Source: Coprobacter sp. (GTDB taxonomy: Bacteria > Bacteroidota > Bacteroidia > Bacteroidales > Coprobacteraceae). Taken from it: a stretch of 44,997 nt of DNA. The notes below the pieces were generated by a model. It was not told the origin of the DNA and did not search any database. It worked only from the letters and a program-made list of their open reading frames with translations. Of this stretch, positions 35,868 through 44,190 are shown one piece after another. The stretch is from assembly GCA_022511245.1 (NCBI GenBank), contig JAFLRV010000002.1, forward strand, positions 1-44,997, read 5' to 3'. The position numbers were made by a program, and so were the translations under genes. Position 1 is the first letter of the stretch; each line of letters begins with the position of its first letter.

Positions 35868-38800
35868 ATGCGGCATCGCACTCTCTTCAACCCGGCATTA
35901 TCGCTCCTCCTGCTGCTTACCCTCTTTGCGGCAGGACACCTGTCTGTTCAGGCAGCCACCGGAGAAGCCGCCTATACCCGCCATTCGAAACTGGAGTCGG
36001 GGCTATGGGTAAGAGTGAGCGTACCCGACAACGGCATATATCAGATTTCATACGACGATTTGCGGAAATGGGGATTTTCAGACCCCGCCAAAGTAAAAGT
36101 TCACGGCTACGGCGGTAAAATGCTGTCCGAAGACTTTTCGGCACCCTATACCGACGACCTGCCCGAAATACCGGTGTACCACCACAACGGCCGCATCCTG
36201 TTCTATGCACAAGGCATCGTCTCGTGGAAATACGATGCAGCCAAACAAATGTTCGTCCACGAACGGCACGCCTATTCGGTCGCCGGGCACTATTTCCTCA
36301 CCCAGAACGATGACGAACCGGTCACTTTCGAACCGGACAATACCCCCGACAATGCAGCACTGACGCCCGTTACGGTATTCGACGATTACGCCCTGTACGA
36401 AACCGAATCGGTCAATCTGGGGAAAACCGGACGTGTATTTTACGGCGAAGATTTCCGCTATACCACCCAACGCACCTTTTCCTTCGACATTCCCGGCATG
36501 ACCGAAGAAACCCGGACGGTACGGATGCAAGTCGATTTCGCCGCCAAAGCAACCAGCACCAGCCAGCTGACCCTCCTACACAACGGGAGCCAGATTAACC
36601 GTTACACCATCAAAGCCATAACCAGCAAAAACGACCTCTCCTATAAAAACGCCGAACTGCTCTCGACCGATGACGAGTGGGAAAGCGACCTGTCGGCGAC
36701 CGACAAAATTACCCTCGACTACAAAGGCACCGACGTCCGCAACGCCAACCTCGACTTCATCCGGCTCACCTTCAGACGGCAGTTGCAACTGTACGGCAAC
36801 AAAGTGCAGTTCCGGAACATCGAGGCACAGTCCCGGCCGATGCGGTATGCCATCAACACTGCCGCACCGCTCCAGATCTGGGATATTACCGACCCGGTAC
36901 ATCCCCGTACGATACCGGCCAAATCACAAAACGGGAAATACAGTTTCACCGCCAGAGAGACGGGACTGAAAGAGTACATCGCCTTCAATCCGGGCGGCAC
37001 ATTCCCGTCGGTCACATTCGTCGAAACCGTCGCCAACCAGAACCTGCACGGCTGGGAGAGAGCCGACCTGACGATACTCGTCCCCCCTGCGCTGGCCGGC
37101 GAAGCCGAACGGCTGGCCCGCCACCACGAATCGAAAGACAACCTCTCCTGCCGGATTGTCTTTCCCCAGCAGATATACAACGAGTTCTCCTCCGGAACCC
37201 CCGACGCCACAGCCATACGGCGCTTTATGAAAATGTTCTACGACCGGGCCGGCGACGATGAGTCGCAACGTCCCCGCTACCTCCTCCTCTTCGGAGACGG
37301 GACATACGACAACCGTCTCATTTCCAGCGAATGGAGCAACTTCAAGGACAATTTTATCATTTCGTACCAGTCGGTCAGCGGACTGAACGAAAGAAACTCT
37401 TACGTCTCCGACGACTATTTCGGATTCCTCGATGACCACGAAGGCGTAAACCTCGCCAGCGACCAGCTGGACATCGGAATCGGCCGGTTCCCGGTCCGTA
37501 CCCTCGACGAGGCGCAAATCGCCGTCGACAAAGTAATCGCATATGCCAACAGCACCGATTTCGGCATATGGAAAAACAACCTCTGTTTCGTCGCCGACGA
37601 CGGCAACGCCTCCCAGCACATGATTACCTCCAACAAGCTGACCGACCTGATTGAAACCAATCAGCCCGAATTTTACTGCAACAAGATATACATCGATGCG
37701 TTCAACAAAGTCACCTCCACATCGGGGTCGACCTATCCGGACGCCAAAAAGAAATTCTTCGACCTGCTCGACGACGGCCTGCTGCTGGTCAATTACTGCG
37801 GACACGGAAGCACCAAAGGCTGGACCGCCGAGAAAATACTGGAATTGAACGATATCCAGAAAATGTACCTCAAACGGCTGCCGTTGTTCATTACAGCCAC
37901 CTGCGACTTCAGCCGGTTCGACGACATCGCCTACTCCGGCGGAGAATACATGTTTCTCAACCCCAAAGGAGGGGCGATAGCCATGTTCACCACGACCCGT
38001 GTCGTCGAATCCTACGGCAACGAACTGATGAACATCGGGCTCATCTCCCACCTCTTCGACCGGGACGGGAACGGAGAACGGCTGCGCATGGGCGACATCA
38101 TGAAACTGGCCAAACGAAGCATTACCGGCAGCAACGAGAACAAGCTGAACTTCGTCCTGCTGGGCGACCCCGCCCTGCAACTGGCCTACCCCGAACACAA
38201 ACTGGTAGTCACCGAGATAGACGGCCAGCCGGTCGACGACACCTCCGCATCGGACATCCAGTTCAAAGCACGGGCTATGGTTGAGGTCAAAGGTGAAATC
38301 CGGCACTTCGGGAACAACGAAAAAATGACCGGCTACAACGGCATCATCTACCCCCGTCTCTACGATTCACAGACCACCGTGACGACACACGGAAACGGGA
38401 CCGACGGCTCCGATATGACCGGAACACCCTATACGTTCAAGGAACGCACCAATCTGCTGTACACCTCCAAAGAGTACATCACCGACGGAGAATTCTCTTT
38501 CCGGTTCAAAATGCCTAAAGAGCTGAACTACTCCAACGAAGCGGGATACCTGAATCTGTATGCCGGTTCGGTCGAAGACGGAGAGGCGTTCGGAGCCTGT
38601 TCGCATTTCATTATCGGAGGGTCTGACAACACGGCAGCCGAAGACCACGAAGGCCCCGTTATCCATACCATGTATCTCAACACCTCCGGCTTCAAGGACG
38701 GCGACACCGTCAACGAAAATCCCGTGTTCTTCGCAGAAGTGGAAGACCCGTCGGGCATCAACCTGTCCGGCATCGGGATGGGGCACAACATGACAATCAA

Positions 38801-39311
38801 CATCGACGACTCGGAATACACCGAATATGTACTGAACAGCTATTTCGACCCCGAACCCGGCGTGTACGGGAAAGGAAACGTCATGTTCGAAATTCCCGCA
38901 CTGCCCGACGGAGAGCACCTCCTCACCTTCAAGATATGGGATACCGAAGGAAACTCTTCGGAAAAGACGCTGACCTTCATCTCCCGGAAAGGGATGAAAC
39001 CGCACATCTTCGAAATGTACGTCGATAAAAACCCCGTGCGGGACGTCGCCCGGTTCTATATCCGGCACGACCGGCCCAACACCAACATGTACGTATCCAT
39101 GTACATCTACAACCTGTTCGGCGAACAGGTGTGGACATTCAAGGACGAAGGAAAATCGGACATGTGGACCTCTCCCGTCATTCAGTGGAACCTGACCGAC
39201 AACGCCGGACGGCGTGTCAATCCGGGAGTGTACGTCTACAAAGCGATGATATCGACCGACGACGAACACGAAGCCACCCAAGCAAAAAAAATAATCGTAC
39301 TGGGGCAATAA
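35868..39311 (+). CDS. porU: Type IX secretion system sortase PorU
   Basis: This 1147-aa protein has a signal peptide (ending SVQA), an N-terminal beta-rich region and a gingipain-type C25 peptidase domain. The catalytic His is H646 in LLVNYCGHGSTKGWT and the catalytic Cys is C679 in FITATCDFSRFDD. GIGRFPVRTLDEA and the late FVLLGDPALQLAYPE are also family hallmarks. A C-terminal T9SS-type beta domain ends the protein (NPVRDVARFYIRHDRP, then NPGVYVYKAMIST). PorU removes the C-terminal signal of T9SS cargo and attaches the cargo to lipopolysaccharide. The length and the adjacent porV gene agree with this. Confidence 0.95.
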   Translation: MRHRTLFNPALSLLLLLTLFAAGHLSVQAATGEAAYTRHSKLESGLWVRVSVPDNGIYQISYDDLRKWGFSDPAKVKVHGYGGKMLSEDFSAPYTDDLPEIPVYHHNGRILFYAQGIVSWKYDAAKQMFVHERHAYSVAGHYFLTQNDDEPVTFEPDNTPDNAALTPVTVFDDYALYETESVNLGKTGRVFYGEDFRYTTQRTFSFDIPGMTEETRTVRMQVDFAAKATSTSQLTLLHNGSQINRYTIKAITSKNDLSYKNAELLSTDDEWESDLSATDKITLDYKGTDVRNANLDFIRLTFRRQLQLYGNKVQFRNIEAQSRPMRYAINTAAPLQIWDITDPVHPRTIPAKSQNGKYSFTARETGLKEYIAFNPGGTFPSVTFVETVANQNLHGWERADLTILVPPALAGEAERLARHHESKDNLSCRIVFPQQIYNEFSSGTPDATAIRRFMKMFYDRAGDDESQRPRYLLLFGDGTYDNRLISSEWSNFKDNFIISYQSVSGLNERNSYVSDDYFGFLDDHEGVNLASDQLDIGIGRFPVRTLDEAQIAVDKVIAYANSTDFGIWKNNLCFVADDGNASQHMITSNKLTDLIETNQPEFYCNKIYIDAFNKVTSTSGSTYPDAKKKFFDLLDDGLLLVNYCGHGSTKGWTAEKILELNDIQKMYLKRLPLFITATCDFSRFDDIAYSGGEYMFLNPKGGAIAMFTTTRVVESYGNELMNIGLISHLFDRDGNGERLRMGDIMKLAKRSITGSNENKLNFVLLGDPALQLAYPEHKLVVTEIDGQPVDDTSASDIQFKARAMVEVKGEIRHFGNNEKMTGYNGIIYPRLYDSQTTVTTHGNGTDGSDMTGTPYTFKERTNLLYTSKEYITDGEFSFRFKMPKELNYSNEAGYLNLYAGSVEDGEAFGACSHFIIGGSDNTAAEDHEGPVIHTMYLNTSGFKDGDTVNENPVFFAEVEDPSGINLSGIGMGHNMTINIDDSEYTEYVLNSYFDPEPGVYGKGNVMFEIPALPDGEHLLTFKIWDTEGNSSEKTLTFISRKGMKPHIFEMYVDKNPVRDVARFYIRHDRPNTNMYVSMYIYNLFGEQVWTFKDEGKSDMWTSPVIQWNLTDNAGRRVNPGVYVYKAMISTDDEHEATQAKKIIVLGQ

Positions 39312-39377
39312 TTCGAAAATTTATCTGTTCTATATTATACCGGCCCCACCTTAAAAAAGGCTGATTAAAAACGATAT

Positions 39378-40592
39378 ATGAAACCGATACGAAAACATAT
39401 CATAGCGACGGCAGCGATGCTTTGCGGAATCATCGCTGCCTCGAACGCTCAAAACAGCGCAACGGCAAAGAACGAGTTCAACCCCATTACCACCGGCGTG
39501 ATGACGCTGGGAATCAACCCCGACGCCAGAGGGGGCGGTATGGGAGACTTGGGCGCCGCCACCGACCCCGATGTCAACTCCCAATACTGGAATCCGGCCA
39601 AATACGCCTTCGCTTACAGCAGTGCCGGCGTAGCCCTCTCCTACACCCCCTGGTTGCGCAAACTGGTCAACGACATCAACCTGGCCTATCTCGCCGGATA
39701 CTGGAAATTCGGGAACAACGACCTGCAGGCACTCAGCGCATCGCTGCGCTATTTCTCGCTGGGCTCCATCAACATTACCGATGACGGCGGCAATACCATC
39801 AATTCCATCAACCCCTATGAAATGGCGGCCGATATCGGGTACTCCCGCAAACTCTCCCAAAGCTTTTCGATGGGCGTCGTATTCCGGTTCATCTACTCCG
39901 ATCTCGGCTACAACATGGGGAACGACGGAAGCGCATCCGACGCCAAAGGAGGCGCCGCCTTTGCGGCCGACATTGCCGGCTACCAGACCCTCTACCCCAT
40001 TATCGGCCGCAGCGAATGCCAGTGGTCGTGGGGATTCAACATCTCCAACATCGGCTCCAAAGTCTCTTACGACGGCGGCAATACCAGCGCATTTCTGCCC
40101 ACCAACCTCCGGCTGGGAACCTCTTTCCTGTTCCCGCTGGCCGACTACAACACGCTGTCGCTCAACCTCGACGTCAATAAACTGCTGGTTCCGGCCAAAC
40201 CCCGCCGGGAAGACTACGACGACATCGACGCCTACAACACCGCCGAAGACAAATACGAAAGCATGTCACCCATAACCGGCATCTTCAAATCGTTTGCCGA
40301 TGCGCCCGGAGGATTCAAGGAAGAAATGAGAGAAATCAACTTCTCGGTAGGAGCCGAATACTCCTACAACCAGCAATTCTTCCTGCGCGCCGGATATTAC
40401 AACGAAAACAAATACAAAGGCAACCGTAAATTTTTCACCTTCGGCGCCGGATTTGCGCTGAATGTGTTCCGGCTCGATGCCGCCTACGTTCTGGCAGCAG
40501 CACAAAGCAGCCCGCTCGACCAGACCCTGCGGTTCAGCCTCGCATTCGACATGGACGGCATCCGGGACCTCGTCGGCCGCCGCAGAAGATAA
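39378..40592 (+). CDS. porV: Type IX secretion system outer-membrane protein PorV
   Basis: This 404-aa protein has a signal peptide (ending AASNAQ) and a FadL-like beta-barrel. PorV features are ITTGVMTLGINPDARGGGMG, DLGAATDPDVNSQYWNPAKYAF, GVALSYTPWLRKLVNDINLAYL, and a C-terminal strand set ending in LRFSLAFDMDGIRDL. PorV carries cargo from the translocon to PorU and is needed for attachment. It follows porU by 66 bp, the usual arrangement, and precedes ispF by 15 bp. Confidence 0.95.
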   Translation: MKPIRKHIIATAAMLCGIIAASNAQNSATAKNEFNPITTGVMTLGINPDARGGGMGDLGAATDPDVNSQYWNPAKYAFAYSSAGVALSYTPWLRKLVNDINLAYLAGYWKFGNNDLQALSASLRYFSLGSINITDDGGNTINSINPYEMAADIGYSRKLSQSFSMGVVFRFIYSDLGYNMGNDGSASDAKGGAAFAADIAGYQTLYPIIGRSECQWSWGFNISNIGSKVSYDGGNTSAFLPTNLRLGTSFLFPLADYNTLSLNLDVNKLLVPAKPRREDYDDIDAYNTAEDKYESMSPITGIFKSFADAPGGFKEEMREINFSVGAEYSYNQQFFLRAGYYNENKYKGNRKFFTFGAGFALNVFRLDAAYVLAAAQSSPLDQTLRFSLAFDMDGIRDLVGRRRR

Positions 40593-40607
40593 ACACCCCG
40601 TTGACAG

Positions 40608-41087
40608 ATGAAAATACGCACAGGATTCGGATTCGATGTACACCGGCTGACCGAAGGCCGGGAACTGTGGCTGGGCGGCATCCGTCTTGACCACACGAAA
40701 GGACTGCTGGGTCACTCCGATGCCGACGTACTGATTCATGCCCTGTGCGATGCCCTGCTGGGAGCCGCCAACCTGCGGGATATCGGCTACCATTTCCCCG
40801 ACACCGCCGGCGAATACAAAAACATCGACAGCAAAATACTGCTCCGCCGGACCATGACCCTCCTCCGGGAAAAAGGATACGAACTGGGAAATGCCGACAT
40901 CACCGTATGCGCCGAACGGCCCAGACTCAACCCGCATATCCCCCGCATGCAGGAGACACTGGCCCAAGTCATGGACACCGATACCGACAACATATCGATA
41001 AAGGCCACCACCACCGAAAAACTGGGATTCACCGGACGGGAAGAAGGAATCGCCGCCTACGCCGCCGTACTCATTGTAAAACCCTGA
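40608..41087 (+). CDS. ispF: 2-C-methyl-D-erythritol 2,4-cyclodiphosphate synthase
   Basis: This 159-aa enzyme of the MEP isoprenoid pathway forms a trimer and binds a divalent metal. The metal ligands are D10 and H12 in GFGFDVHRL and the His in LLGHSDADVLIHALCDALLGA. HFPDT, SKILLRR and IKATTTEKLGFTGREEGIAAYA are family motifs. It is short-spaced after porV and so probably co-transcribed with the T9SS genes although unrelated in function. Confidence 0.96.
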   Translation: MKIRTGFGFDVHRLTEGRELWLGGIRLDHTKGLLGHSDADVLIHALCDALLGAANLRDIGYHFPDTAGEYKNIDSKILLRRTMTLLREKGYELGNADITVCAERPRLNPHIPRMQETLAQVMDTDTDNISIKATTTEKLGFTGREEGIAAYAAVLIVKP

Positions 41088-41351
41088 CGGTTGACCGGCC
41101 CGCTCCCCCGCACACTGTTCCGCAAGATATCAACAGCCGCATGCCCGGTTGTTGACAACTGCGTTGATATGCCCCCTTTCCACCTCCGGTTATCAACAAC
41201 CCTTGTTGACAGATGCACCAAAGAAACACACACCTCGTTTATTTACAACCGATTAGGATATAAACATCTGTTCATATCCGGCGGAAGGGCGGGAAAATGC
41301 CGTCCCGACGCCGAAAGCCCCCTATTTATTCAAAAAAATTAATCCGGAAAT
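41088..41351. other. Intergenic region with five TGTTGAYA-like motifs
   Basis: No gene is seen between ispF and the mdh promoter. Copies of TGTTGA(C/T)A occur at 41149-41157 and 41203-41211 (TTGTTGACA, plus strand), as the reverse complement TATCAACA at 41128-41135 and 41191-41198, and as GTTGATAT at 41063 + 100 (41163-41170). TTATCAACA at 41190-41198 differs from a DnaA box by one base. TCAACAA/TTGTTGA at 41193-41209 also forms a 7-bp hairpin with a CCC loop. Confidence 0.6.
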
Positions 41352-41384
41352 TTTGCTGCAATCATAGAATAAATTATACCTTTG
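41352..41384 (+). promoter_or_regulatory. mdh promoter
   Basis: TTTG (41352-41355), a 21-nt spacer and TACCTTTG (41377-41384) fit the consensus. Transcription should start near 41391, about 35 nt before mdh. Confidence 0.82.
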
Positions 41385-41425
41385 TACAAGTGAAAAAGTT
41401 ATATAACAAATAAAAAATATTCATT

Positions 41426-42367
41426 ATGTCAAAAGTAACTGTCGTAGGCGCAGGAAATGTAGGCGCAACCTGTGCAAATGTATTGGCATTCAAAGAAGTT
41501 GCCGATGAAATCGTAGTGTTGGACATCAAACAGGGTGTATCGGAAGGCAAAGCCCTCGATATGATGCAGACCGCCGCCCTGCTGGGATTCGATTCGAAAA
41601 TAACCGGAGTAACCAACGATTACGAAAAAACCGCCGGTTCCGATGTAGTCGTTATCACGTCGGGAATCCCCCGCAAACCGGGTATGACACGGGAAGAGCT
41701 GATTGGCGTGAACGCCGGTATCGTGAAATCGGTGGCCGAAAACATTCTGGCCCACTCGCCCAACGCCATCATCGTATGTGTGAGCAACCCGATGGACACC
41801 ATGACATACTTAATCAAGAAAGCCACCAACCTGCCCAAAAACCGCATCATCGGTATGGGAGGCGCACTGGACAGCTCCCGCTTCAAATGCTACCTGAGCC
41901 AGGCTCTCGAAGCCAACCCCAACGAAGTGGAAGGCGTTGTTATCGGCGGACACGGTGACACCACCATGATTCCGTTGACCCGTCTGGCTACCTACAAAGG
42001 AGTTCCCGTTTCCCAGTGGCTGGATGCCGAAACGCTGGCCAAAGTGGCAGCCGACACGATGGTAGGCGGTGCTACCCTGACCGGTCTGCTCGGAACTTCG
42101 GCCTGGTATGCTCCCGGTGCCGCTGCCGCATTCGTTGTGGAATCGATTATCCACGACCAGAAAAAACTCGTTCCCTGCAGCGTATATCTGGAAGGCGAAT
42201 ACGGCCAGTCCGACATCTGCATCGGCGTACCCGTTATTCTTGGCCGCACCGGCTGGGAAAAAGTGGTCGATTTCAAACTCAACGCCGAAGAACAGGCCGC
42301 TTTCGAAAAGAGCGCCGAAGCCGTTCGCAAAACCAACAGCGTATTGACCGAAATCAATGCACTTTGA
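41426..42367 (+). CDS. mdh: Malate dehydrogenase
   Basis: This 313-aa LDH-like (type 3) malate dehydrogenase interconverts malate and oxaloacetate with NAD. The Rossmann motif VVGAGNVGAT (6-15) and NAD-specifying D33 are present. The substrate-binding arginines lie in GIPRKPGMTREEL and the catalytic His is H176 in IGGHGDTTM. VCVSNPMD also matches. The length and all key residues are normal, so the gene is intact although its last 66 bp are repeated 1765 bp downstream around the fic gene. Confidence 0.96.
   Translation: MSKVTVVGAGNVGATCANVLAFKEVADEIVVLDIKQGVSEGKALDMMQTAALLGFDSKITGVTNDYEKTAGSDVVVITSGIPRKPGMTREELIGVNAGIVKSVAENILAHSPNAIIVCVSNPMDTMTYLIKKATNLPKNRIIGMGGALDSSRFKCYLSQALEANPNEVEGVVIGGHGDTTMIPLTRLATYKGVPVSQWLDAETLAKVAADTMVGGATLTGLLGTSAWYAPGAAAAFVVESIIHDQKKLVPCSVYLEGEYGQSDICIGVPVILGRTGWEKVVDFKLNAEEQAAFEKSAEAVRKTNSVLTEINAL
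42302..42367 (+). repeat. 66-bp direct repeat, copy 1 (3' end of mdh)
   Basis: These are the last 66 bp of mdh, from TTCGAAAAGAGCGCC to the TGA stop codon. They recur at 44067-44132 with a single difference, A42331 to G44096, which changes AAA to AAG (both Lys). The similarity stops exactly after the stop codon on the right and one base before on the left. Confidence 0.97.
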
Positions 42368-42404
42368 TATAGAAGCCCGAAAAAAGACTTCTGGATATAA
42401 ACGT

Positions 42405-42436
42405 GAACCCTAAAGTTTAGGCTTTAGGGTTCTTTT
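42405..42436 (+). terminator. Terminator after mdh
   Basis: A perfect 11-bp stem (GAACCCTAAAG and complement) has a 6-nt loop and is followed by TTTT. It lies inside the segment bounded by the repeats, so it may have arrived with the islet. Confidence 0.88.
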
Positions 42437-42501
42437 CTTTGGAAAACATTCCGGACACGCCGCAACATAAGAAAAAAAGCTCCTCTCCCCCTGTTAATAC
42501 T

Positions 42502-42576
42502 CAATTTTTTGTAATATCCGACATTATAATCGCAAAAATTTGTATTTTTACTCCCGTTTAATCGCAATTATTTGTA
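42502..42576. repeat. Three 12-bp motif copies at the fic promoter
   Basis: CAATTTTTTGTA (42502-42513), CAAAAATTTGTA (42533-42544) and CAATTATTTGTA (42565-42576) fit CAAWWWTTTGTA-type motifs, spaced 31 and 32 bp, about three helical turns. The last two belong to a longer 19-bp repeat, TAATCGCAA..ATTTGTAT. The third copy reaches the A of the fic start codon. They may be operator sites. Confidence 0.75.
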
Positions 42577-44063
42577 TGGCAGTAAAAATCGATTTCCAAA
42601 AAGAAATTATATTCGGCTCCTCAGACCCGAATATTTCCCGGATTATTACCCAAAAAGAAAAAAACGGATTGTTACGAAAAGTAGCCCCCCGTATTTACAC
42701 AACAAACCTTTCAGACAGCCTTGAGAATATTGTGAGACGCAATCTCATGGATATTTTGGTTTACAGATATCCGGAAGCAGTCATCAGCCACCGCAGTGCA
42801 AAAGAAATGCGACCGACAGCTACCGGAGACTTTTTCCTGACCACCACAACCACAAGACGGGTTACCGATTTGCCGGGCATTGTTCTGAATTTTACCAAAG
42901 GTCCCAAAGCTTCTTCCCATGACATTCCGTTTATGGGGATACACATATCCGGAGAGTACCGGTATATGCTGGAAAATATGCAAATATCACGAAAATCGGG
43001 GGATGAATCCCGTGTGTTGCCTATAAATGTCATTGAAAACAAACTGGAACAAATCCTGCTGACAGGCGGAGAAATACGTCTGAACCAATATCGGGATGAA
43101 CTAAGAACCATTTCCGAAGAATTGGGCATGTCTGCCGAGTTTGCCAAAATCAACAGCATCATATCCGCCCTTCTTTCAACTCACGATGTCCGGATTTTAA
43201 AAACGGAATCAGCAAAAGCGATAGCTGCCGGAAACCCGTTCGATTCTTCTCGAATCGAGCTTTTCGAATTATTGTTCGATGAGATAAAAGACCGGTATTT
43301 TATCATCCGAAACAACCGCAACACGGATGAAGAGTCATTTCGGTTGTTTTCTTTCTTCGAAAGCTATTTTTCAAACTATATCGAAGGAACCGAATTCGAA
43401 GTGGAAGAAGCAAAAGCTATCGTGGATTCCGGCATTCCCATGCCCCGTCGGGACGAAGATTCACACGATATTCTCGGCACATTCAAAGTACTTTCGAACC
43501 GGGCCGAAATGAATCGGATTCCGTCTTCTCCCGAAGAGTTGTTTTCCATTCTGAGCCATCGTCACGCCATATTGCTTGAAGGCAGAGCAAACATGAATCC
43601 CGGCATATTTAAAACCCAAAATAATCGGGCCGGACAGACGGAATTTGTCGATTACCGATTAGTCAAAGGGACACTGTCGCAGGCATTCAAATATTACGCT
43701 GCACTGACCGACCCTTTTGCAAAAGCCATATTCATGATGTTTATCATAAGTGAGATTCACCCGTTCAATGACGGTAACGGGCGCATAGCACGAGTTATGA
43801 TGAATGCCGAACTGGTACGGGCCAATCAATCCCGAATTATTGTGCCTACCGTTTTTCGGGAAGATTATATCCTCGCCTTAAGACGACTGACCCGCCACAA
43901 AGATGCATCGGTATATATCAATGTCATGACAAAACTTCATCAGTTCAGCGACAATCTCTACGGTACCGATTTTACAGAACTGAAAAACTACCTTGCGGCC
44001 TGTAATGCTTACGAAGAACCTTCGCAGGCCAAACTGCAAATCATAAACCGCTCTATAACGTAA
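42576..44063 (+). CDS. Fic-family protein with AbiEi-like N-terminal region
   Basis: This 495-aa protein has the canonical Fic motif HPFNDGNGRIARV at 395-407 with catalytic H395; such enzymes usually transfer AMP to protein hydroxyl groups. The inhibitory motif (S/T)xxxE(G/N) is present as SNYIEG at 266-271, with E270 able to block ATP. The first ~180 residues (NISRIITQKEKNGLLRKVAPRIYTT... YPEAVISHRSA) resemble the winged-helix N terminus of AbiEi-type antitoxins. I use the ATG at 42576; the track start 42540 is a TTG. Base composition is more A+T-rich than the genes upstream, and mdh-derived repeats flank it, so it was probably acquired. The target protein is unknown. Confidence 0.9.
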   Translation: MAVKIDFQKEIIFGSSDPNISRIITQKEKNGLLRKVAPRIYTTNLSDSLENIVRRNLMDILVYRYPEAVISHRSAKEMRPTATGDFFLTTTTTRRVTDLPGIVLNFTKGPKASSHDIPFMGIHISGEYRYMLENMQISRKSGDESRVLPINVIENKLEQILLTGGEIRLNQYRDELRTISEELGMSAEFAKINSIISALLSTHDVRILKTESAKAIAAGNPFDSSRIELFELLFDEIKDRYFIIRNNRNTDEESFRLFSFFESYFSNYIEGTEFEVEEAKAIVDSGIPMPRRDEDSHDILGTFKVLSNRAEMNRIPSSPEELFSILSHRHAILLEGRANMNPGIFKTQNNRAGQTEFVDYRLVKGTLSQAFKYYAALTDPFAKAIFMMFIISEIHPFNDGNGRIARVMMNAELVRANQSRIIVPTVFREDYILALRRLTRHKDASVYINVMTKLHQFSDNLYGTDFTELKNYLAACNAYEEPSQAKLQIINRSIT

Positions 44064-44066
44064 CCA

Positions 44067-44132
44067 TTCGAAAAGAGCGCCGAAGCCGTTCGCAAGACCA
44101 ACAGCGTATTGACCGAAATCAATGCACTTTGA
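44067..44132 (+). repeat. 66-bp direct repeat, copy 2 (displaced mdh 3' end)
   Basis: This copy matches 42302-42367 at 65 of 66 positions and ends at the same TGA. It begins 3 bp after the fic stop codon. It has no upstream mdh sequence and so is a non-functional remnant. The terminator directly after it was probably the original mdh terminator. Confidence 0.97.
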
Positions 44133-44153
44133 GAATACAAACCTATTTAAAAT

Positions 44154-44190
44154 AAAGAGGGAGACTAAAAAAGTCTCCCTCTTTGTTTTT
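44154..44190 (+). terminator. Terminator after the islet (likely ancestral mdh terminator)
   Basis: A perfect 12-bp stem (AAAGAGGGAGAC and complement) with a 7-nt A-rich loop is followed by GTTTTTG. It lies 21 bp after the displaced mdh end and can also terminate fic transcripts. Confidence 0.9.

Larger units (their letters stand above)
42368..44132. mobile_element. Putative 1.7-kb fic islet inserted at the 3' end of mdh
   Basis: The segment between the two 66-bp repeats holds a terminator, the fic gene and nothing else. It is visibly richer in A+T than mdh and porV upstream. The geometry, an intact target gene whose 3' end is supplied again at the far end, is that left by tyrosine-recombinase islands integrating in gene 3' ends. 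No integrase is in the segment, so it would be a non-autonomous or decayed element. An unequal-recombination origin is an alternative. Confidence 0.6.

Noticed and set aside
36924-38306. 460-aa minus-strand ORF and other long ORFs opposite porU
   Set aside because: The plus strand encodes porU with catalytic residues in place, so these are shadow frames.
31141-41351. oriC, because of rpmH and DnaA-box-like sites
   Set aside because: dnaA, rnpA and dnaN are absent and the sites near mdh are only near-matches lying 10 kb from rpmH; not enough for an origin call.
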